Source: Pseudomonas sp. B21-048
Lineage (GTDB): Bacteria; Pseudomonadota; Gammaproteobacteria; Pseudomonadales; Pseudomonadaceae
Reading direction: 5' to 3'
Length of the DNA: 64,000 nucleotides
Assembly (NCBI RefSeq): GCF_024748615.1
Contig: NZ_CP087168.1
Span: forward strand, 2,046,001-2,110,000
Positions 45,588 through 54,667 of this stretch are shown in pieces. The notes beneath the pieces are model-generated. The model was not told the DNA's origin, did no database searches, and was given only the letters and a program-made list of their open reading frames with translations. A program made the translations under genes and the position numbers. The stretch's first letter is position 1. Each line of letters opens with the position of its first letter.

Positions 45588-46544
45588 ATGAAGCTGCCAT
45601 TCGCTGGACGTCTTCTCGCTGTCGCAATGCTGGCTGCGGCATCCGCCGCTTTGCCCGTCTCTTCGGCTTTCGCCGAAACCCCTGAAAAACCTAAAGTCGC
45701 GCTGGTCATGAAATCCCTGGCCAACGAATTCTTCCTGACCATGGAAGACGGCGCCAAGGCTTACCAGAAAGACCACTCCGGCGACTTCGAGCTGATCTCC
45801 AACGGCATCAAGGACGAAACGGACACGGCCGGCCAGACGCGCATCGTCGAGCAAATGATTTTGTCCAAGGTCAACGCATTGGTCATCGCTCCGGCAGATT
45901 CCAAGGCCATGGTTCCGGTCATCAAAAAAGCGGTCGATGCCGGCATCACCGTGATCAATATCGATAACCAGCTGGACCCGGCTGTGGTCAAAAGCAAAAA
46001 CATCACCGTTCCGTTCGTAGGCCCGGACAACCGCAAAGGCGCGCGTCTGGTGGGTGAGTACCTGGCCAAACAGCTGAAGGCCGGTGACGAAGTCGGCATC
46101 ATCGAAGGCGTTTCCACTACCACCAACGCCCAGCAGCGCACGGCGGGCTTCAAGGATGCGATGGAAGCGGCGCAGATCAAAGTCGTGTCCCTGCAGTCCG
46201 GCGATTGGGAAATCGACAAGGGCGGCAAGGTTGCCTCGTCGATGCTCAGCGAATACCCGAACATCAAGGCCCTGTTGGCCGGCAACGACAGCATGGCCGT
46301 CGGCGCAGTATCTGCCGTGCGCGCGGCGGGCAAGGCCGGCAAGGTGCAAGTGGTCGGTTACGACAACATCAACGCCATCAAGCCAATGCTCAAGGATGGC
46401 CGCGTCCTGGCCACCGCCGACCAGTTTGCTGCCCGGCAAGCGGTGTTCGGCATCGAGACGGCGCTGAACATCATCAACGGCAAGAAAGTCGATAGCGGCG
46501 TCAACGGCGTCATCGAAACTCCGGTAGAGCTGGTTACCCAGTAG
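45588..46544 (+). CDS. rbsB: Ribose ABC transporter, periplasmic binding protein
   Basis: 318 residues, signal peptide (1-29, AFA). It has the sugar-binding type 1 fold: KVALVMKSLANEFFLTMEDGA, NALVIAPADSKAMVPVIKKA and LLAGNDSMAVGAVSAVRAAGK. It captures ribose in the periplasm for RbsAC. First gene of the operon, directly behind the RbsR operator. Confidence 0.95.
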   Translation: MKLPFAGRLLAVAMLAAASAALPVSSAFAETPEKPKVALVMKSLANEFFLTMEDGAKAYQKDHSGDFELISNGIKDETDTAGQTRIVEQMILSKVNALVIAPADSKAMVPVIKKAVDAGITVINIDNQLDPAVVKSKNITVPFVGPDNRKGARLVGEYLAKQLKAGDEVGIIEGVSTTTNAQQRTAGFKDAMEAAQIKVVSLQSGDWEIDKGGKVASSMLSEYPNIKALLAGNDSMAVGAVSAVRAAGKAGKVQVVGYDNINAIKPMLKDGRVLATADQFAARQAVFGIETALNIINGKKVDSGVNGVIETPVELVTQ

Positions 46545-46563
46545 TCCTTCTGGCGACACAACG

Positions 46564-46586
46564 GTGCTCGCCTCTTGGGCGAGCAC
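46564..46586 (+). other. rbsB-rbsA intercistronic hairpin
   Basis: GTGCTCGCC and GGCGAGCAC, a perfect 9-bp stem with a five-base loop in the 55-bp gap. It could stabilise rbsB mRNA or lower expression of the genes after it; there is no T tract. Confidence 0.65.
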
Positions 46587-46599
46587 ATGGAGAGTTTTT

Positions 46600-48153
46600 A
46601 TGTCAGTTTGCGCCCCGAACGCTGTCCTCTCGGTCAGCGGTATCGGTAAGACTTATGCCCAACCCGTCCTCACCGGTATCGACCTGACGCTGATGCGCGG
46701 TGAAGTGCTGGCGCTGACCGGCGAGAATGGCGCCGGTAAAAGCACGCTGTCGAAGATCATTGGCGGACTGGTCACGCCGACCACCGGCCAGATGCAATTC
46801 CAGGGGCAGGATTACCGTCCTGGCAGCCGGAGCCAGGCCGAAGAGCTGGGCATCCGCATGGTCATGCAAGAACTCAATCTGTTGCCGACGTTGTCGGTGG
46901 CGGAAAACCTGTTTCTCGACAACCTGCCCAGCCATGGTGGATGGATCAGCCGCAAGCAACTGCGCAAGGCGGCGATCGAGGCCATGGCTCAGGTCGGCCT
47001 CGACGCCATTGATCCGGATACCCTGGTCGGCGAACTGGGGATTGGCCATCAGCAGATGGTGGAGATCGCCCGCAATCTGATCGGCGATTGCCACGTGCTG
47101 ATCCTCGACGAGCCGACAGCAATGCTGACGGCCCGTGAAGTCGAAATGCTGTTCGAGCAGATCACTCGCCTGCAAGCCCGGGGCGTGTCGATCATCTACA
47201 TTTCCCACCGCCTCGAAGAACTGGCACGGGTGGCTCAGCGCATCGCGGTATTGCGCGACGGCAACCTGGTCTGTGTTGAGCCGATGGCCAATTACAACAG
47301 CGAGCAACTGGTCACCCTGATGGTCGGTCGTGAATTGGGCGAGCACATCGACATGGGGCCGCGCAAGATTGGCGCGCCGGCCTTGACGGTCAAAGGACTG
47401 ACCCGTTCTGACAAAGTCAGCGATGTGTCCTTCGAAGTACGCGCCGGTGAGGTTTTCGGGATTTCCGGTTTGATCGGGGCAGGGCGAACCGAGTTGCTGC
47501 GTCTGATCTTCGGCGCCGATACAGCCGACAGTGGCACCGTCGCGCTGGGGGCATCGGCTCAGGTGGTGAATATTCGTTCGCCGGCCGATGCGGTTGGTCA
47601 TGGCATCGCCCTGATAACCGAAGACCGCAAGGGCGAAGGCCTGCTGCTGACGCAATCGATCAGCGCCAACATTGCCTTGGGCAATATGCCGATGATTTCC
47701 AGCGGTGGCTTCGTCAATAACGGTGATGAGATGTCTCTGGCCCAGCGTCAGATCAACGCCATGCGCATTCGCAGTTCCAGCCCGGCGCAATTGGTCTCGC
47801 AATTGTCCGGCGGCAATCAGCAGAAAGTCGTCATCGGCCGTTGGCTGGAGCGCGACTGCACGGTGATGCTGTTCGATGAGCCGACCCGCGGCATCGACGT
47901 CGGCGCCAAGTTCGACATCTATACATTGCTCGGAGAGTTGACCCGTCAGGGCAAGGCGCTGGTAGTGGTGTCCAGCGACCTGCGCGAATTGATGCTGATC
48001 TGTGACCGCATTGGAGTGCTGTCAGCAGGGCGTCTGATCGATACCTTCGAGCGTGACAGCTGGACCCAGGATGATTTGCTTGCCGCCGCGTTCGCCGGCT
48101 ACCAAAAACGTGATGCGTTGCTCAATGAAGCAACGCCTAGGGATCTTCCATGA
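46600..48153 (+). CDS. rbsA: Ribose ABC transporter ATPase
   Basis: 517 residues from the ATG at 46600 (GGAGAG upstream). Two fused ATPase domains: the first has Walker A GENGAGKST and a Walker B LILDEPTAML, the second a diverged Walker A (LIGAGRTELL) with signature LSGGNQQKVVIGRWL and Walker B MLFDEPTRGID. Sugar ABC importers of this family have this double form. Stop overlaps the rbsC start (ATGA). Confidence 0.96.
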   Translation: MSVCAPNAVLSVSGIGKTYAQPVLTGIDLTLMRGEVLALTGENGAGKSTLSKIIGGLVTPTTGQMQFQGQDYRPGSRSQAEELGIRMVMQELNLLPTLSVAENLFLDNLPSHGGWISRKQLRKAAIEAMAQVGLDAIDPDTLVGELGIGHQQMVEIARNLIGDCHVLILDEPTAMLTAREVEMLFEQITRLQARGVSIIYISHRLEELARVAQRIAVLRDGNLVCVEPMANYNSEQLVTLMVGRELGEHIDMGPRKIGAPALTVKGLTRSDKVSDVSFEVRAGEVFGISGLIGAGRTELLRLIFGADTADSGTVALGASAQVVNIRSPADAVGHGIALITEDRKGEGLLLTQSISANIALGNMPMISSGGFVNNGDEMSLAQRQINAMRIRSSSPAQLVSQLSGGNQQKVVIGRWLERDCTVMLFDEPTRGIDVGAKFDIYTLLGELTRQGKALVVVSSDLRELMLICDRIGVLSAGRLIDTFERDSWTQDDLLAAAFAGYQKRDALLNEATPRDLP

Positions 48154-49127
48154 ATACTGCATCTTTGGCCGGAAAACGTAGTGGCAACTTTTATGGCCTC
48201 GGCGCTTATCTGGGCCTGGCCGGTGCCTTGCTGGCGATGGTCGCGCTGTTCTCGATCCTGAGCAGCCATTTCCTGTCTTACGACACCTTCAGCACCCTGG
48301 CCAACCAGATTCCTGATTTGATGGTGCTGGCGGTCGGCATGACCTTCGTATTGATCATCGGCGGTATCGACTTGTCGGTGGGGTCGGTGCTGGCGCTCGC
48401 GGCCTCGGCGGTCAGCGTGGCGATTCTCGGTTGGGGCTGGAGCGTCTTGCCTGCGTCCTTGCTCGGCATGGCGGTAGCGGCATTGGCCGGGACGATCACC
48501 GGCTCGATCACCGTGGCGTGGCGGATTCCGTCGTTCATCGTGTCCCTCGGCGTGCTGGAAATGGCGCGGGGCCTGGCGTATCAGATGACCGGTTCGCGCA
48601 CCGCCTACATCGGTGATGCTTTCGCCTGGCTGTCCAATCCGATCGCGTTCGGCATCTCGCCGTCATTCATCATTGCCTTGCTGATTATCTTCATCGCCCA
48701 GGCCGTGCTGACGCGCACGGTGTTCGGTCGGTACCTGATCGGCATCGGCACCAACGAAGAGGCAGTGCGCCTGGCGGGGATCAATCCGAAGCCCTACAAG
48801 ATCCTGGTGTTCAGCCTGATGGGGCTGCTGGCCGGTATCGCGGCGTTGTTTCAGATTTCGCGCCTGGAAGCAGCGGACCCGAATGCCGGCTCCGGTCTGG
48901 AGCTGCAAGTGATCGCCGCGGTCGTGATCGGCGGCACCAGCCTGATGGGCGGGCGCGGCTCGGTCATCAGTACATTTTTCGGCGTCCTGATCATCTCGGT
49001 ACTGGCGGCCGGTCTGGCGCAGATCGGCGCGACCGAACCCACCAAACGCATCATCACCGGTGCGGTGATCGTGGTGGCGGTGGTGCTCGATACTTATCGC
49101 AGTCAGCGCGCAAGCCGGCGGACCTGA
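48150..49127 (+). CDS. rbsC: Ribose ABC transporter permease
   Basis: 325 residues with about eight to ten membrane segments, and the BPD_transp_2 family region GIDLSVGSVLALAASAVSVA and NEEAVRLAGINPKPYKILVF. Overlaps rbsA by four bases. Confidence 0.95.
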   Translation: MNTASLAGKRSGNFYGLGAYLGLAGALLAMVALFSILSSHFLSYDTFSTLANQIPDLMVLAVGMTFVLIIGGIDLSVGSVLALAASAVSVAILGWGWSVLPASLLGMAVAALAGTITGSITVAWRIPSFIVSLGVLEMARGLAYQMTGSRTAYIGDAFAWLSNPIAFGISPSFIIALLIIFIAQAVLTRTVFGRYLIGIGTNEEAVRLAGINPKPYKILVFSLMGLLAGIAALFQISRLEAADPNAGSGLELQVIAAVVIGGTSLMGGRGSVISTFFGVLIISVLAAGLAQIGATEPTKRIITGAVIVVAVVLDTYRSQRASRRT

Positions 49128-49130
49128 GTC

Positions 49131-50150
49131 ATGGCAACCATCAAGGATGTAGCGGCACTCGCGGGCATTTCCTACACCACGGTTTCCCACGTGGTGAACA
49201 AGACGCGGCCGGTCAGTGAAGAAGTGCGGATCAAGGTCGAGGCGGCGATCAAGCGCCTCGACTACGTGCCCAGTGCCGTGGCCCGGTCGTTGAAAGCGAA
49301 AACCACCGCGACCATCGGCCTGCTGGTGCCTAATAGCCTCAACCCATACTTCGCCGAGTTGGCTCGTGGCATCGAGGATTACTGCGAGCGCAACGGCTAT
49401 TGCGTCATCCTCTGCAACTCCGACGACAACCCGGACAAACAACGCAGCTACCTTCGCGTGTTGCTGGAAAAACGCATCGACGGCTTGATCGTTGCCTCGG
49501 CCGGTGGTGACAGCGGCCTGGCTGAAGGTCTGGCGGGTGTGCGTACGCCAATGGTGATTGTCGACCGAGGGCTTGAAGGCCTCGATGCCGATCTAGTGCG
49601 TATCGATCATGAATACGGCGCTTATCTGGCGACCCGGCATCTGCTGGAGTTGGGGCACCGGGACATCGCCACGATTGGTGGGCCGGCAAGTACCAGCGTG
49701 GCGCAGATGCGTCTGGCCGGTTATTGCCGCGCCTTGAGAGAAGCGTGCGTCGAAGTGCCGCGCGAGCGCATGCTGGAAAGCGACTTCACCAGCATCGGCG
49801 GTTACAACGCCGCCGCGATCCTGTTGGAAAAGAACCCACCCAGCGCAATCTTCGCCGGCAACGACATGATCGGCATCGGTGTGTTGCGCGCCGCCGCCGA
49901 GCGCAATATTCGTGTGCCCACCGAACTGTCGGTGATCGGCTTCGACGATATCCAGATGAGCCGTTACGTCTATCCGGCGCTGACCACCGTGGGCCAGTCG
50001 ATCCTGCAGCTTGGCGAGATGGCGGCCGAAGTGCTGTTGCGCAGGATCGCCACGCCGGACCTGGCGACCGATCAGCGCATCGTGACGCCCAGTATTGTCT
50101 TGCGAGAATCGACTGCGCCGCTGGCTGGTGTGTTCGTCCAATTTCGCTGA
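49131..50150 (+). CDS. rbsR: LacI-family ribose operon repressor
   Basis: 339 residues. LacI-type helix-turn-helix MATIKDVAALAGISYTTVSH and hinge KRLDYVPSAVARSLK, then a periplasmic-binding-like ligand domain (IGLLVPNSLNPYFAELARGI). It should bind the operator at 45489 and release it with ribose. It lies inside the operon it controls, three bases after rbsC. Confidence 0.95.
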   Translation: MATIKDVAALAGISYTTVSHVVNKTRPVSEEVRIKVEAAIKRLDYVPSAVARSLKAKTTATIGLLVPNSLNPYFAELARGIEDYCERNGYCVILCNSDDNPDKQRSYLRVLLEKRIDGLIVASAGGDSGLAEGLAGVRTPMVIVDRGLEGLDADLVRIDHEYGAYLATRHLLELGHRDIATIGGPASTSVAQMRLAGYCRALREACVEVPRERMLESDFTSIGGYNAAAILLEKNPPSAIFAGNDMIGIGVLRAAAERNIRVPTELSVIGFDDIQMSRYVYPALTTVGQSILQLGEMAAEVLLRRIATPDLATDQRIVTPSIVLRESTAPLAGVFVQFR

Positions 50151-50154
50151 AATC

Positions 50155-50223
50155 GAAAGTACCGCTAAACAAAAAGCACTGCTGAAACCGAAAGCACTGA
50201 AACCAAAAAGCACCGCAGAAACA
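50155..50223 (+). repeat. Degenerate tandem repeat between rbsR and rbsK
   Basis: Four near-copies of an A-rich unit of 15-19 bases, AAAGCACYGCTGAAACC, start at about 50155, 50172, 50190 and 50205. They lie in the 90-bp gap after the rbsR stop. No reading frame through them joins the neighbours. Confidence 0.6.
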
Positions 50224-50240
50224 GAATTGACGAGTGATGT

Positions 50241-51158
50241 ATGCCAGCAAAAGTAGCGGTAATAGGCAGCCTGAACATGGACCTGGTAACCCGGGCGCCA
50301 CGGCTGCCCCGTGGTGGTGAAACGCTGATCGGCCAATCGTTTACCACGGTTTCCGGCGGCAAGGGCGCGAACCAGGCCGTGGCCGCGGTGCGGCTGGGCG
50401 CGCAGGTGTCGATGGTCGGTTGCGTCGGCAGCGACGCCTATGGCGAAGCGCTGCGCGGGGCGTTGTTGGCCGAGCAGATTGATTGCCGGGCGGTCAGTAC
50501 GGTTGAAGATTCCAGTGGCGTGGCGTTGATCGTGGTCGATGACAACAGTCAGAACGCGATCGTGATTGTTGCCGGTGCCAATGGTGCGCTCACGCCCGAA
50601 GTGATCGACCGTTTCGACGCGGTGTTACAAGCGGCGGATGTCATCATCTGTCAGCTGGAAGTACCGGATGCCACGGTCGGCCATGCGCTGAAGCGCGGTC
50701 GTGAGCTGGGTAAAACCGTGATTCTCAATCCGGCGCCGGCCAGTCGTCCTCTGCCGGCGGATTGGTATGCGGCCATCGATTACCTGATCCCCAATGAAAG
50801 CGAAGCCTCGGCCTTGAGCGGTTTGCCGGTGGACTCCCTGAGCACCGCCGAAACCGCCGCGACCCGCTTGATCGCCATGGGCGCCGGCAAAGTGATCATC
50901 ACCCTGGGTTCTCAAGGATCACTGTTCACCGATGGCAAACGCATCGAGCATTTCCCGGCGCCGAAAGTAAAGGCGGTAGACACCACCGCGGCTGGCGACA
51001 CATTCGTCGGTGGTTTCGCAGCAGCCTTGGCGGCCGGCAAAAGCGAGGACGAGGCGATCCGCTTCGGCCAGGTCGCCGCTGCGCTGTCGGTCACCCGGGC
51101 TGGCGCGCAACCTTCGATTCCCACCTTGTCCGACGTACAGGCCTTTAAAGCACCATGA
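50241..51158 (+). CDS. rbsK: Ribokinase
   Basis: 305 residues. PfkB-family: [39 protein letters not shown] and the C-terminal signature [19 protein letters not shown] with the catalytic Asp. Phosphorylates ribose to ribose 5-phosphate. The ribosome site is weak (GACGAG). Overlaps rbsD by four bases. Confidence 0.96.
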   Translation: MPAKVAVIGSLNMDLVTRAPRLPRGGETLIGQSFTTVSGGKGANQAVAAVRLGAQVSMVGCVGSDAYGEALRGALLAEQIDCRAVSTVEDSSGVALIVVDDNSQNAIVIVAGANGALTPEVIDRFDAVLQAADVIICQLEVPDATVGHALKRGRELGKTVILNPAPASRPLPADWYAAIDYLIPNESEASALSGLPVDSLSTAETAATRLIAMGAGKVIITLGSQGSLFTDGKRIEHFPAPKVKAVDTTAAGDTFVGGFAAALAAGKSEDEAIRFGQVAAALSVTRAGAQPSIPTLSDVQAFKAP

Positions 51159-51559
51159 AAAAGACCCCTTTGCTCAACGTCGCGCTGTCGCGGCTGATCG
51201 CCTCCCTGGGCCATGGCGACACGGTCGTGATCGGCGATGCCGGCCTGCCGGTTCCACCCGGTGTTGAATTGATCGACCTGGCCTTGACCCACGGGATTCC
51301 GGATTTCGTCAGTACCTTGAAGGTCGTACTCAGCGAAATGCAGGTCGAAAGCCATGTGCTGGCCCAGGAAATTCTGGACAAGAAACCGTCGGCCTTGAGC
51401 ACGCTGGATGAACTGAATGCCGAAGGTGCGCTGGGTCGGCGTGAACTGCTCAGTCATGACCAATTCAAAGTACTCAGCCGACAAGCACGGGCGATTATTC
51501 GTACAGGCGAATGTCAGCCGTACTGCAACATCGTGTTGGTGGCTGGCGTAACGTTCTAA
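51155..51559 (+). CDS. rbsD: D-ribose pyranase
   Basis: 134 residues, typical RbsD: start [20 protein letters not shown] with the catalytic His, [20 protein letters not shown] and the end [19 protein letters not shown]. Converts beta-ribopyranose to furanose so that RbsK can act. Confidence 0.96.
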   Translation: MKKTPLLNVALSRLIASLGHGDTVVIGDAGLPVPPGVELIDLALTHGIPDFVSTLKVVLSEMQVESHVLAQEILDKKPSALSTLDELNAEGALGRRELLSHDQFKVLSRQARAIIRTGECQPYCNIVLVAGVTF

Positions 51560-51592
51560 CTTTCCATTCTTCCCACGCACAAGGAGTGCGCC

Positions 51593-52621
51593 ATGCACCG
51601 CTATGCTCAGAAACTGCACCACCTGCTCCGGAGTCTGCTGCTTTTGTCCCTGATTAGCGCAACAAGCGCCCAAGCGGCGGAAAAGATCGACTTGATCATC
51701 GACACCGATCCGGGTGCCGATGACGTGGTCGCTTTGCTGTTTGCCCTGGCATCGCCGGAAGAACTGAACATTCGTGCGCTGACCACCGTTGCGGGCAACG
51801 TGCGTCTGGACAAGACCTCGCGTAATGCGCGTCTGGCCCGTGAGTGGGCAGGGCGTGAGGAGGTGCCTGTTTACGCAGGTGCGCCAAAACCAATGATGCG
51901 CACGCCAATCTATGCCGAGAACATCCACGGCAAGGAAGGCTTGTCGGGTGTCACCGTGCACGAGCCGAAGAAAGGCCTGGCCGAAGGCAATGCGGTCAAT
52001 TATCTGATCGATACCCTGAAGACCGCCAAACCCCACAGCATCACCATCGCCATGCTCGGTCCACAGACCAACCTGGCCCTGGCACTGATCCAGGAGCCCG
52101 AAATCGTTCAGGGCATCAAGGAAGTGGTGATCATGGGCGGTGCGCACTTCAATGGTGGCAACATCACCCCTGTGGCCGAATTCAACCTGTTCGCCGACCC
52201 TCAGGCGGCGGAAGTGGTGCTGAAAAGTGGCGTCAAGCTGACTTACTTGCCGCTGGACGTGACCCACAAGATTCTGACCAGTGAAGCGCGTCTGAAGCAG
52301 ATCGCCGCCCTGAACAACAATGCCAGCAAGCTGGTGGGCGATATTCTCAACGAGTACGTCAAAGGTGACATGGAGCACTACGGCATTCCGGGTGGCCCGG
52401 TGCATGACGCCACCGTCATCGCTTACCTGCTCAAGCCAGAGCTGTTCACGGGGCGTTCGGTCAACGTAGTGGTTGATAGTCGCGAAGGGCCGACCTTCGG
52501 CCAGACCATTGTCGACTGGTATGACGGCCTGAAGGCACCGAAAAATGCCTTCTGGGTTGAAAGCGGCGACGCTCAGGGCTTCTTCGACCTGCTGACCCAG
52601 CGTCTGGCTCGTCTGAAGTAA
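51593..52621 (+). CDS. Exported nucleoside hydrolase
   Basis: 342 residues, signal peptide (1-29, AQA). Family signature IIDTDPGADDVVALLFALAS with the Ca2+-binding aspartates, IAMLGPQTNLALAL, VIMGGAHFNGGN and GGPVHDATVIAYLL. Hydrolyses N-glycosidic bonds of ribonucleosides, probably in the periplasm, which would supply free ribose to RbsBAC. Starts 33 bp after rbsD; the rbs operon terminator follows. Confidence 0.92.
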   Translation: MHRYAQKLHHLLRSLLLLSLISATSAQAAEKIDLIIDTDPGADDVVALLFALASPEELNIRALTTVAGNVRLDKTSRNARLAREWAGREEVPVYAGAPKPMMRTPIYAENIHGKEGLSGVTVHEPKKGLAEGNAVNYLIDTLKTAKPHSITIAMLGPQTNLALALIQEPEIVQGIKEVVIMGGAHFNGGNITPVAEFNLFADPQAAEVVLKSGVKLTYLPLDVTHKILTSEARLKQIAALNNNASKLVGDILNEYVKGDMEHYGIPGGPVHDATVIAYLLKPELFTGRSVNVVVDSREGPTFGQTIVDWYDGLKAPKNAFWVESGDAQGFFDLLTQRLARLK

Positions 52622-52626
52622 GCCAT

Positions 52627-52655
52627 AACCCCGCAGGTGCCAGCCTGCGGGGTTT
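52627..52655. terminator. Terminator of the rbs operon
   Basis: AACCCCGCAGG and CCTGCGGGGTT, an 11-bp stem with a six-base loop, 5 bp past the stop; it is also just past the stop of the convergent 68-residue gene. Confidence 0.85.
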
Positions 52656-52659
52656 GACG

Positions 52660-52866
52660 CTACTCGGTCTCTGTTGCGCCCATATAGTCGGCGGGGTACT
52701 TCTCGAGCACCTGTGTGATGAACATCTGGGCGGCTTGCGTCCCCAGTTCCTTGACCAGCAAATCGATACCAATGATCGCCAACTCTTCCGGGCTACCCGG
52801 GCTGTAAGAGCTGTGGCCTTGTGGCCACTTGGCTTTGATGTCGGCGTCGATACTTACGGTGGTCAT
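52660..52866 (-). CDS. Small hypothetical protein
   Basis: 68 residues from the ATG at 52866. Acidic and helical, with KAKWPQGHSSYSPGSPEELA and an AAQMFITQVLEKYPADYMGA helix. Unknown family. Convergent with the nucleoside hydrolase. Confidence 0.6.
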   Translation of the reverse strand: MTTVSIDADIKAKWPQGHSSYSPGSPEELAIIGIDLLVKELGTQAAQMFITQVLEKYPADYMGATETE

Positions 52867-52998
52867 GATGGTGCTCGTGATGTCGGGACAGTCTGAATGT
52901 CGAGTTAACCATTTTGCGGGGCGTTTGGCACTCCGACTTAGGCATGAGGGGAGGGCTATGCGACACTTGGTCTTTGAAGATTTTTCAAGGACCGTGCT

Positions 52999-53304
52999 GT
53001 GCAGATCGATTTGAACACTCCTGACGGCTTGACCCTCGAAGCGGTGCGTCAGCTGCTGGCTTCTGCCAGCGATGATGAACACACTCAGTTGCGGGTCACC
53101 AAGGGCGGTATCGCCTATATTTCGTCGGGCATTGTGGGCGGCACGGACATCGACGGGTTGCTGTTTCGCCTGGAGACCTGGGCCAAGGGGGCCGGTTATG
53201 TCGGATTGGTCGCGGCCAGCGACGAGGTCTGGGTCATGCAGATTTTCAATGCGCTCAAGCAGAATTGGCCAGCGCCACCTTTCGACTACATCGATGTTTA
53301 CTGA
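52999..53304 (+). CDS. Conserved hypothetical protein
   Basis: 101 residues with a GTG start; AAGGA lies seven bases upstream. Alpha/beta (LRVTKGGIAYISSGIVGG, then LVAASDEVWVMQIFNALKQN), no signal peptide. Function unknown. Confidence 0.65.
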   Translation: MQIDLNTPDGLTLEAVRQLLASASDDEHTQLRVTKGGIAYISSGIVGGTDIDGLLFRLETWAKGAGYVGLVAASDEVWVMQIFNALKQNWPAPPFDYIDVY

Positions 53305-53468
53305 TCACGTTCATATTCAGTCACGATTGAGGGATGAACGGCTTGCCGATGCTCAGGCACACTCTTGGCTGTCTGGATCGAGGGCTGGGCGATAGCGCCC
53401 GCCCTGAAACCAAACGCCAGAATGGCGGTCGCACGATCTCTGTTTAATTATTGAATGAAGGAGGCTTC

Positions 53469-53786
53469 ATGCCTTGGAAGCTCGCGTCATTGGGTTCTTT
53501 GTTGGCTGCCATCCTGCTGGCCGGTTGCAGCAGTACGTCCACCGAGTCGGCAAAGGACCCTGTGGCGACCGATACCGGCCACAGCCGATGTGAAGCAAAG
53601 GCGGCCGAATTCACTATTGGCAAAAAGGCCTCGCCCGAATTACTGGATCAGGCACGTACCCGCGCAGGCGCGCAGAATGCCCGGTTCCTCAAGCCAAACG
53701 ACATGGTGACTCTGGAGTACCGCTCCGATCGTCTGAACCTGAACACCGACAACAACCTGGTGGTCACCCGCGTCAACTGCGGCTGA
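53469..53786 (+). CDS. I78-family peptidase inhibitor lipoprotein
   Basis: 105 residues from the ATG at 53469 (AAGGAGG). Lipobox AILLAGC, then the inhibitor I78 pattern: a Cys early in the mature part, IGKKASPELLDQARTRAGAQ, RFLKPNDMVTLEYRSDRLNL and a terminal RVNCG, the two cysteines probably bonded. Probably protects the periplasm from serine proteases. A bidirectional terminator follows. Confidence 0.85.
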   Translation: MPWKLASLGSLLAAILLAGCSSTSTESAKDPVATDTGHSRCEAKAAEFTIGKKASPELLDQARTRAGAQNARFLKPNDMVTLEYRSDRLNLNTDNNLVVTRVNCG

Positions 53787-53812
53787 TTGCTTCAGGCTTT
53801 TGTTTCGCTCAT

Positions 53813-53844
53813 AAAAAACCCCGTCACATGGACGGGGTTTTTTT
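53813..53844. terminator. Bidirectional terminator between I78 and cold-shock genes
   Basis: AAAAAACCCCGTC-acatg-GACGGGGTTTTTT between convergent genes, with A and T runs on both sides. Confidence 0.92.
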
Positions 53845-53858
53845 AGTGCGGCAGAAAA

Positions 53859-54071
53859 TTACTCTGCGCGGACTTGTGCAGCTTGCATACCCTTTTGGCC
53901 TTTCTCAGCCACGAAGGAAACGGTCTGGCCTTCTTTCAGGCTTTTGAAACCGTCGCTTTCGATAGCTTTGAAGTGTACGAACAGGTCGTCACCGCCACCT
54001 TGAGGAGTGATGAAGCCGAAGCCTTTTTCATCGTTGAACCATTTAACGGTGCCGGTTTGGCGATTAGACAT
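53859..54071 (-). CDS. Cold-shock domain protein (CspA/CapB type)
   Basis: 70 residues from the ATG at 54071 (TTGGAG upstream). The cold-shock fold motifs are intact: [19 protein letters not shown] with RNP1 and DLFVHFKAI with RNP2. It binds single-stranded RNA/DNA. Upstream is a leader of about 60 bases with a -10-like TATGAT at 54141-54146 on the minus strand. Confidence 0.93.
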   Translation of the reverse strand: MSNRQTGTVKWFNDEKGFGFITPQGGGDDLFVHFKAIESDGFKSLKEGQTVSFVAEKGQKGMQAAQVRAE

Positions 54072-54220
54072 GGTGTATCTCCAAGAAACATATATTTTCA
54101 GTAGTACTGTGCTGCTCAGGCCAACTGGGCACACCGGAGTATCATAGTCGAAATGTTCGCTTTGGGAGCCCCCCGGGTGCGCTGTTTGCCCTGCAGTCGC
54201 GTTTTCTTTGTTGCTTCGTA

Positions 54221-54255
54221 TGGCTGAAAGCCCCGGTTTAAAAGGCTTTCAGCCA
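54221..54255. other. Hairpin between the cold-shock gene and 54365 gene
   Basis: TGGCTGAAAGCC and GGCTTTCAGCCA form a perfect 12-bp stem with an 11-base loop in a T/A-rich gap. Possibly a terminator for the gene at 54365. Confidence 0.5.
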
Positions 54256-54364
54256 AAAATAAAGACATTAAAAAAAGCTGAAAAAACCTGCATGACTTGC
54301 ATGAAAAAGCTGTTTTCTGGCACTTTTCACCAGTGTTGAAGGCCTTCAAGGCGTCCTGTCGAGC

Positions 54365-54667
54365 TTATTTTTTCGCCTTGTTATCCACCTTGCAGGCGGC
54401 GATTTTGCCCAGTGCCTTCTGTTGCAGTTCAGGGCTGGCCTTGTTATCCATCAAAGCCTGAATGTCGCTGGCCGGGTAAGATTTGATCGCGTCGGCACCG
54501 CATGCGCAGTGGGACTTGGCTGCCGCAGCACCAATCTGCGGAGTGGCCGCTTCAGTGCACTGAGCCATGTATTTCTCGCGCTCGCCCTTTGGCCAATCGG
54601 CATGGGCAGCCAGCGGCAGCAACAGGACGACGGGTGCGACGACGGCGAATAAACGATTCAGACGCAT
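54365..54667 (-). CDS. Small exported protein with conserved cysteines
   Basis: 100 residues from the ATG at 54667. Signal peptide (LLPLAAHA), then MAQCTEAATPQ, KSHCACGADAIKS and KIAACKVDNK: four cysteines, one as CxC. Probably periplasmic; family not recognised. Confidence 0.65.
   Translation of the reverse strand: MRLNRLFAVVAPVVLLLPLAAHADWPKGEREKYMAQCTEAATPQIGAAAAKSHCACGADAIKSYPASDIQALMDNKASPELQQKALGKIAACKVDNKAKK

Noticed and set aside
50155..50223. CRISPR-like array between rbsR and rbsK
   Set aside because: Units are only about 17 bases, degenerate, with no spacers and no cas genes.
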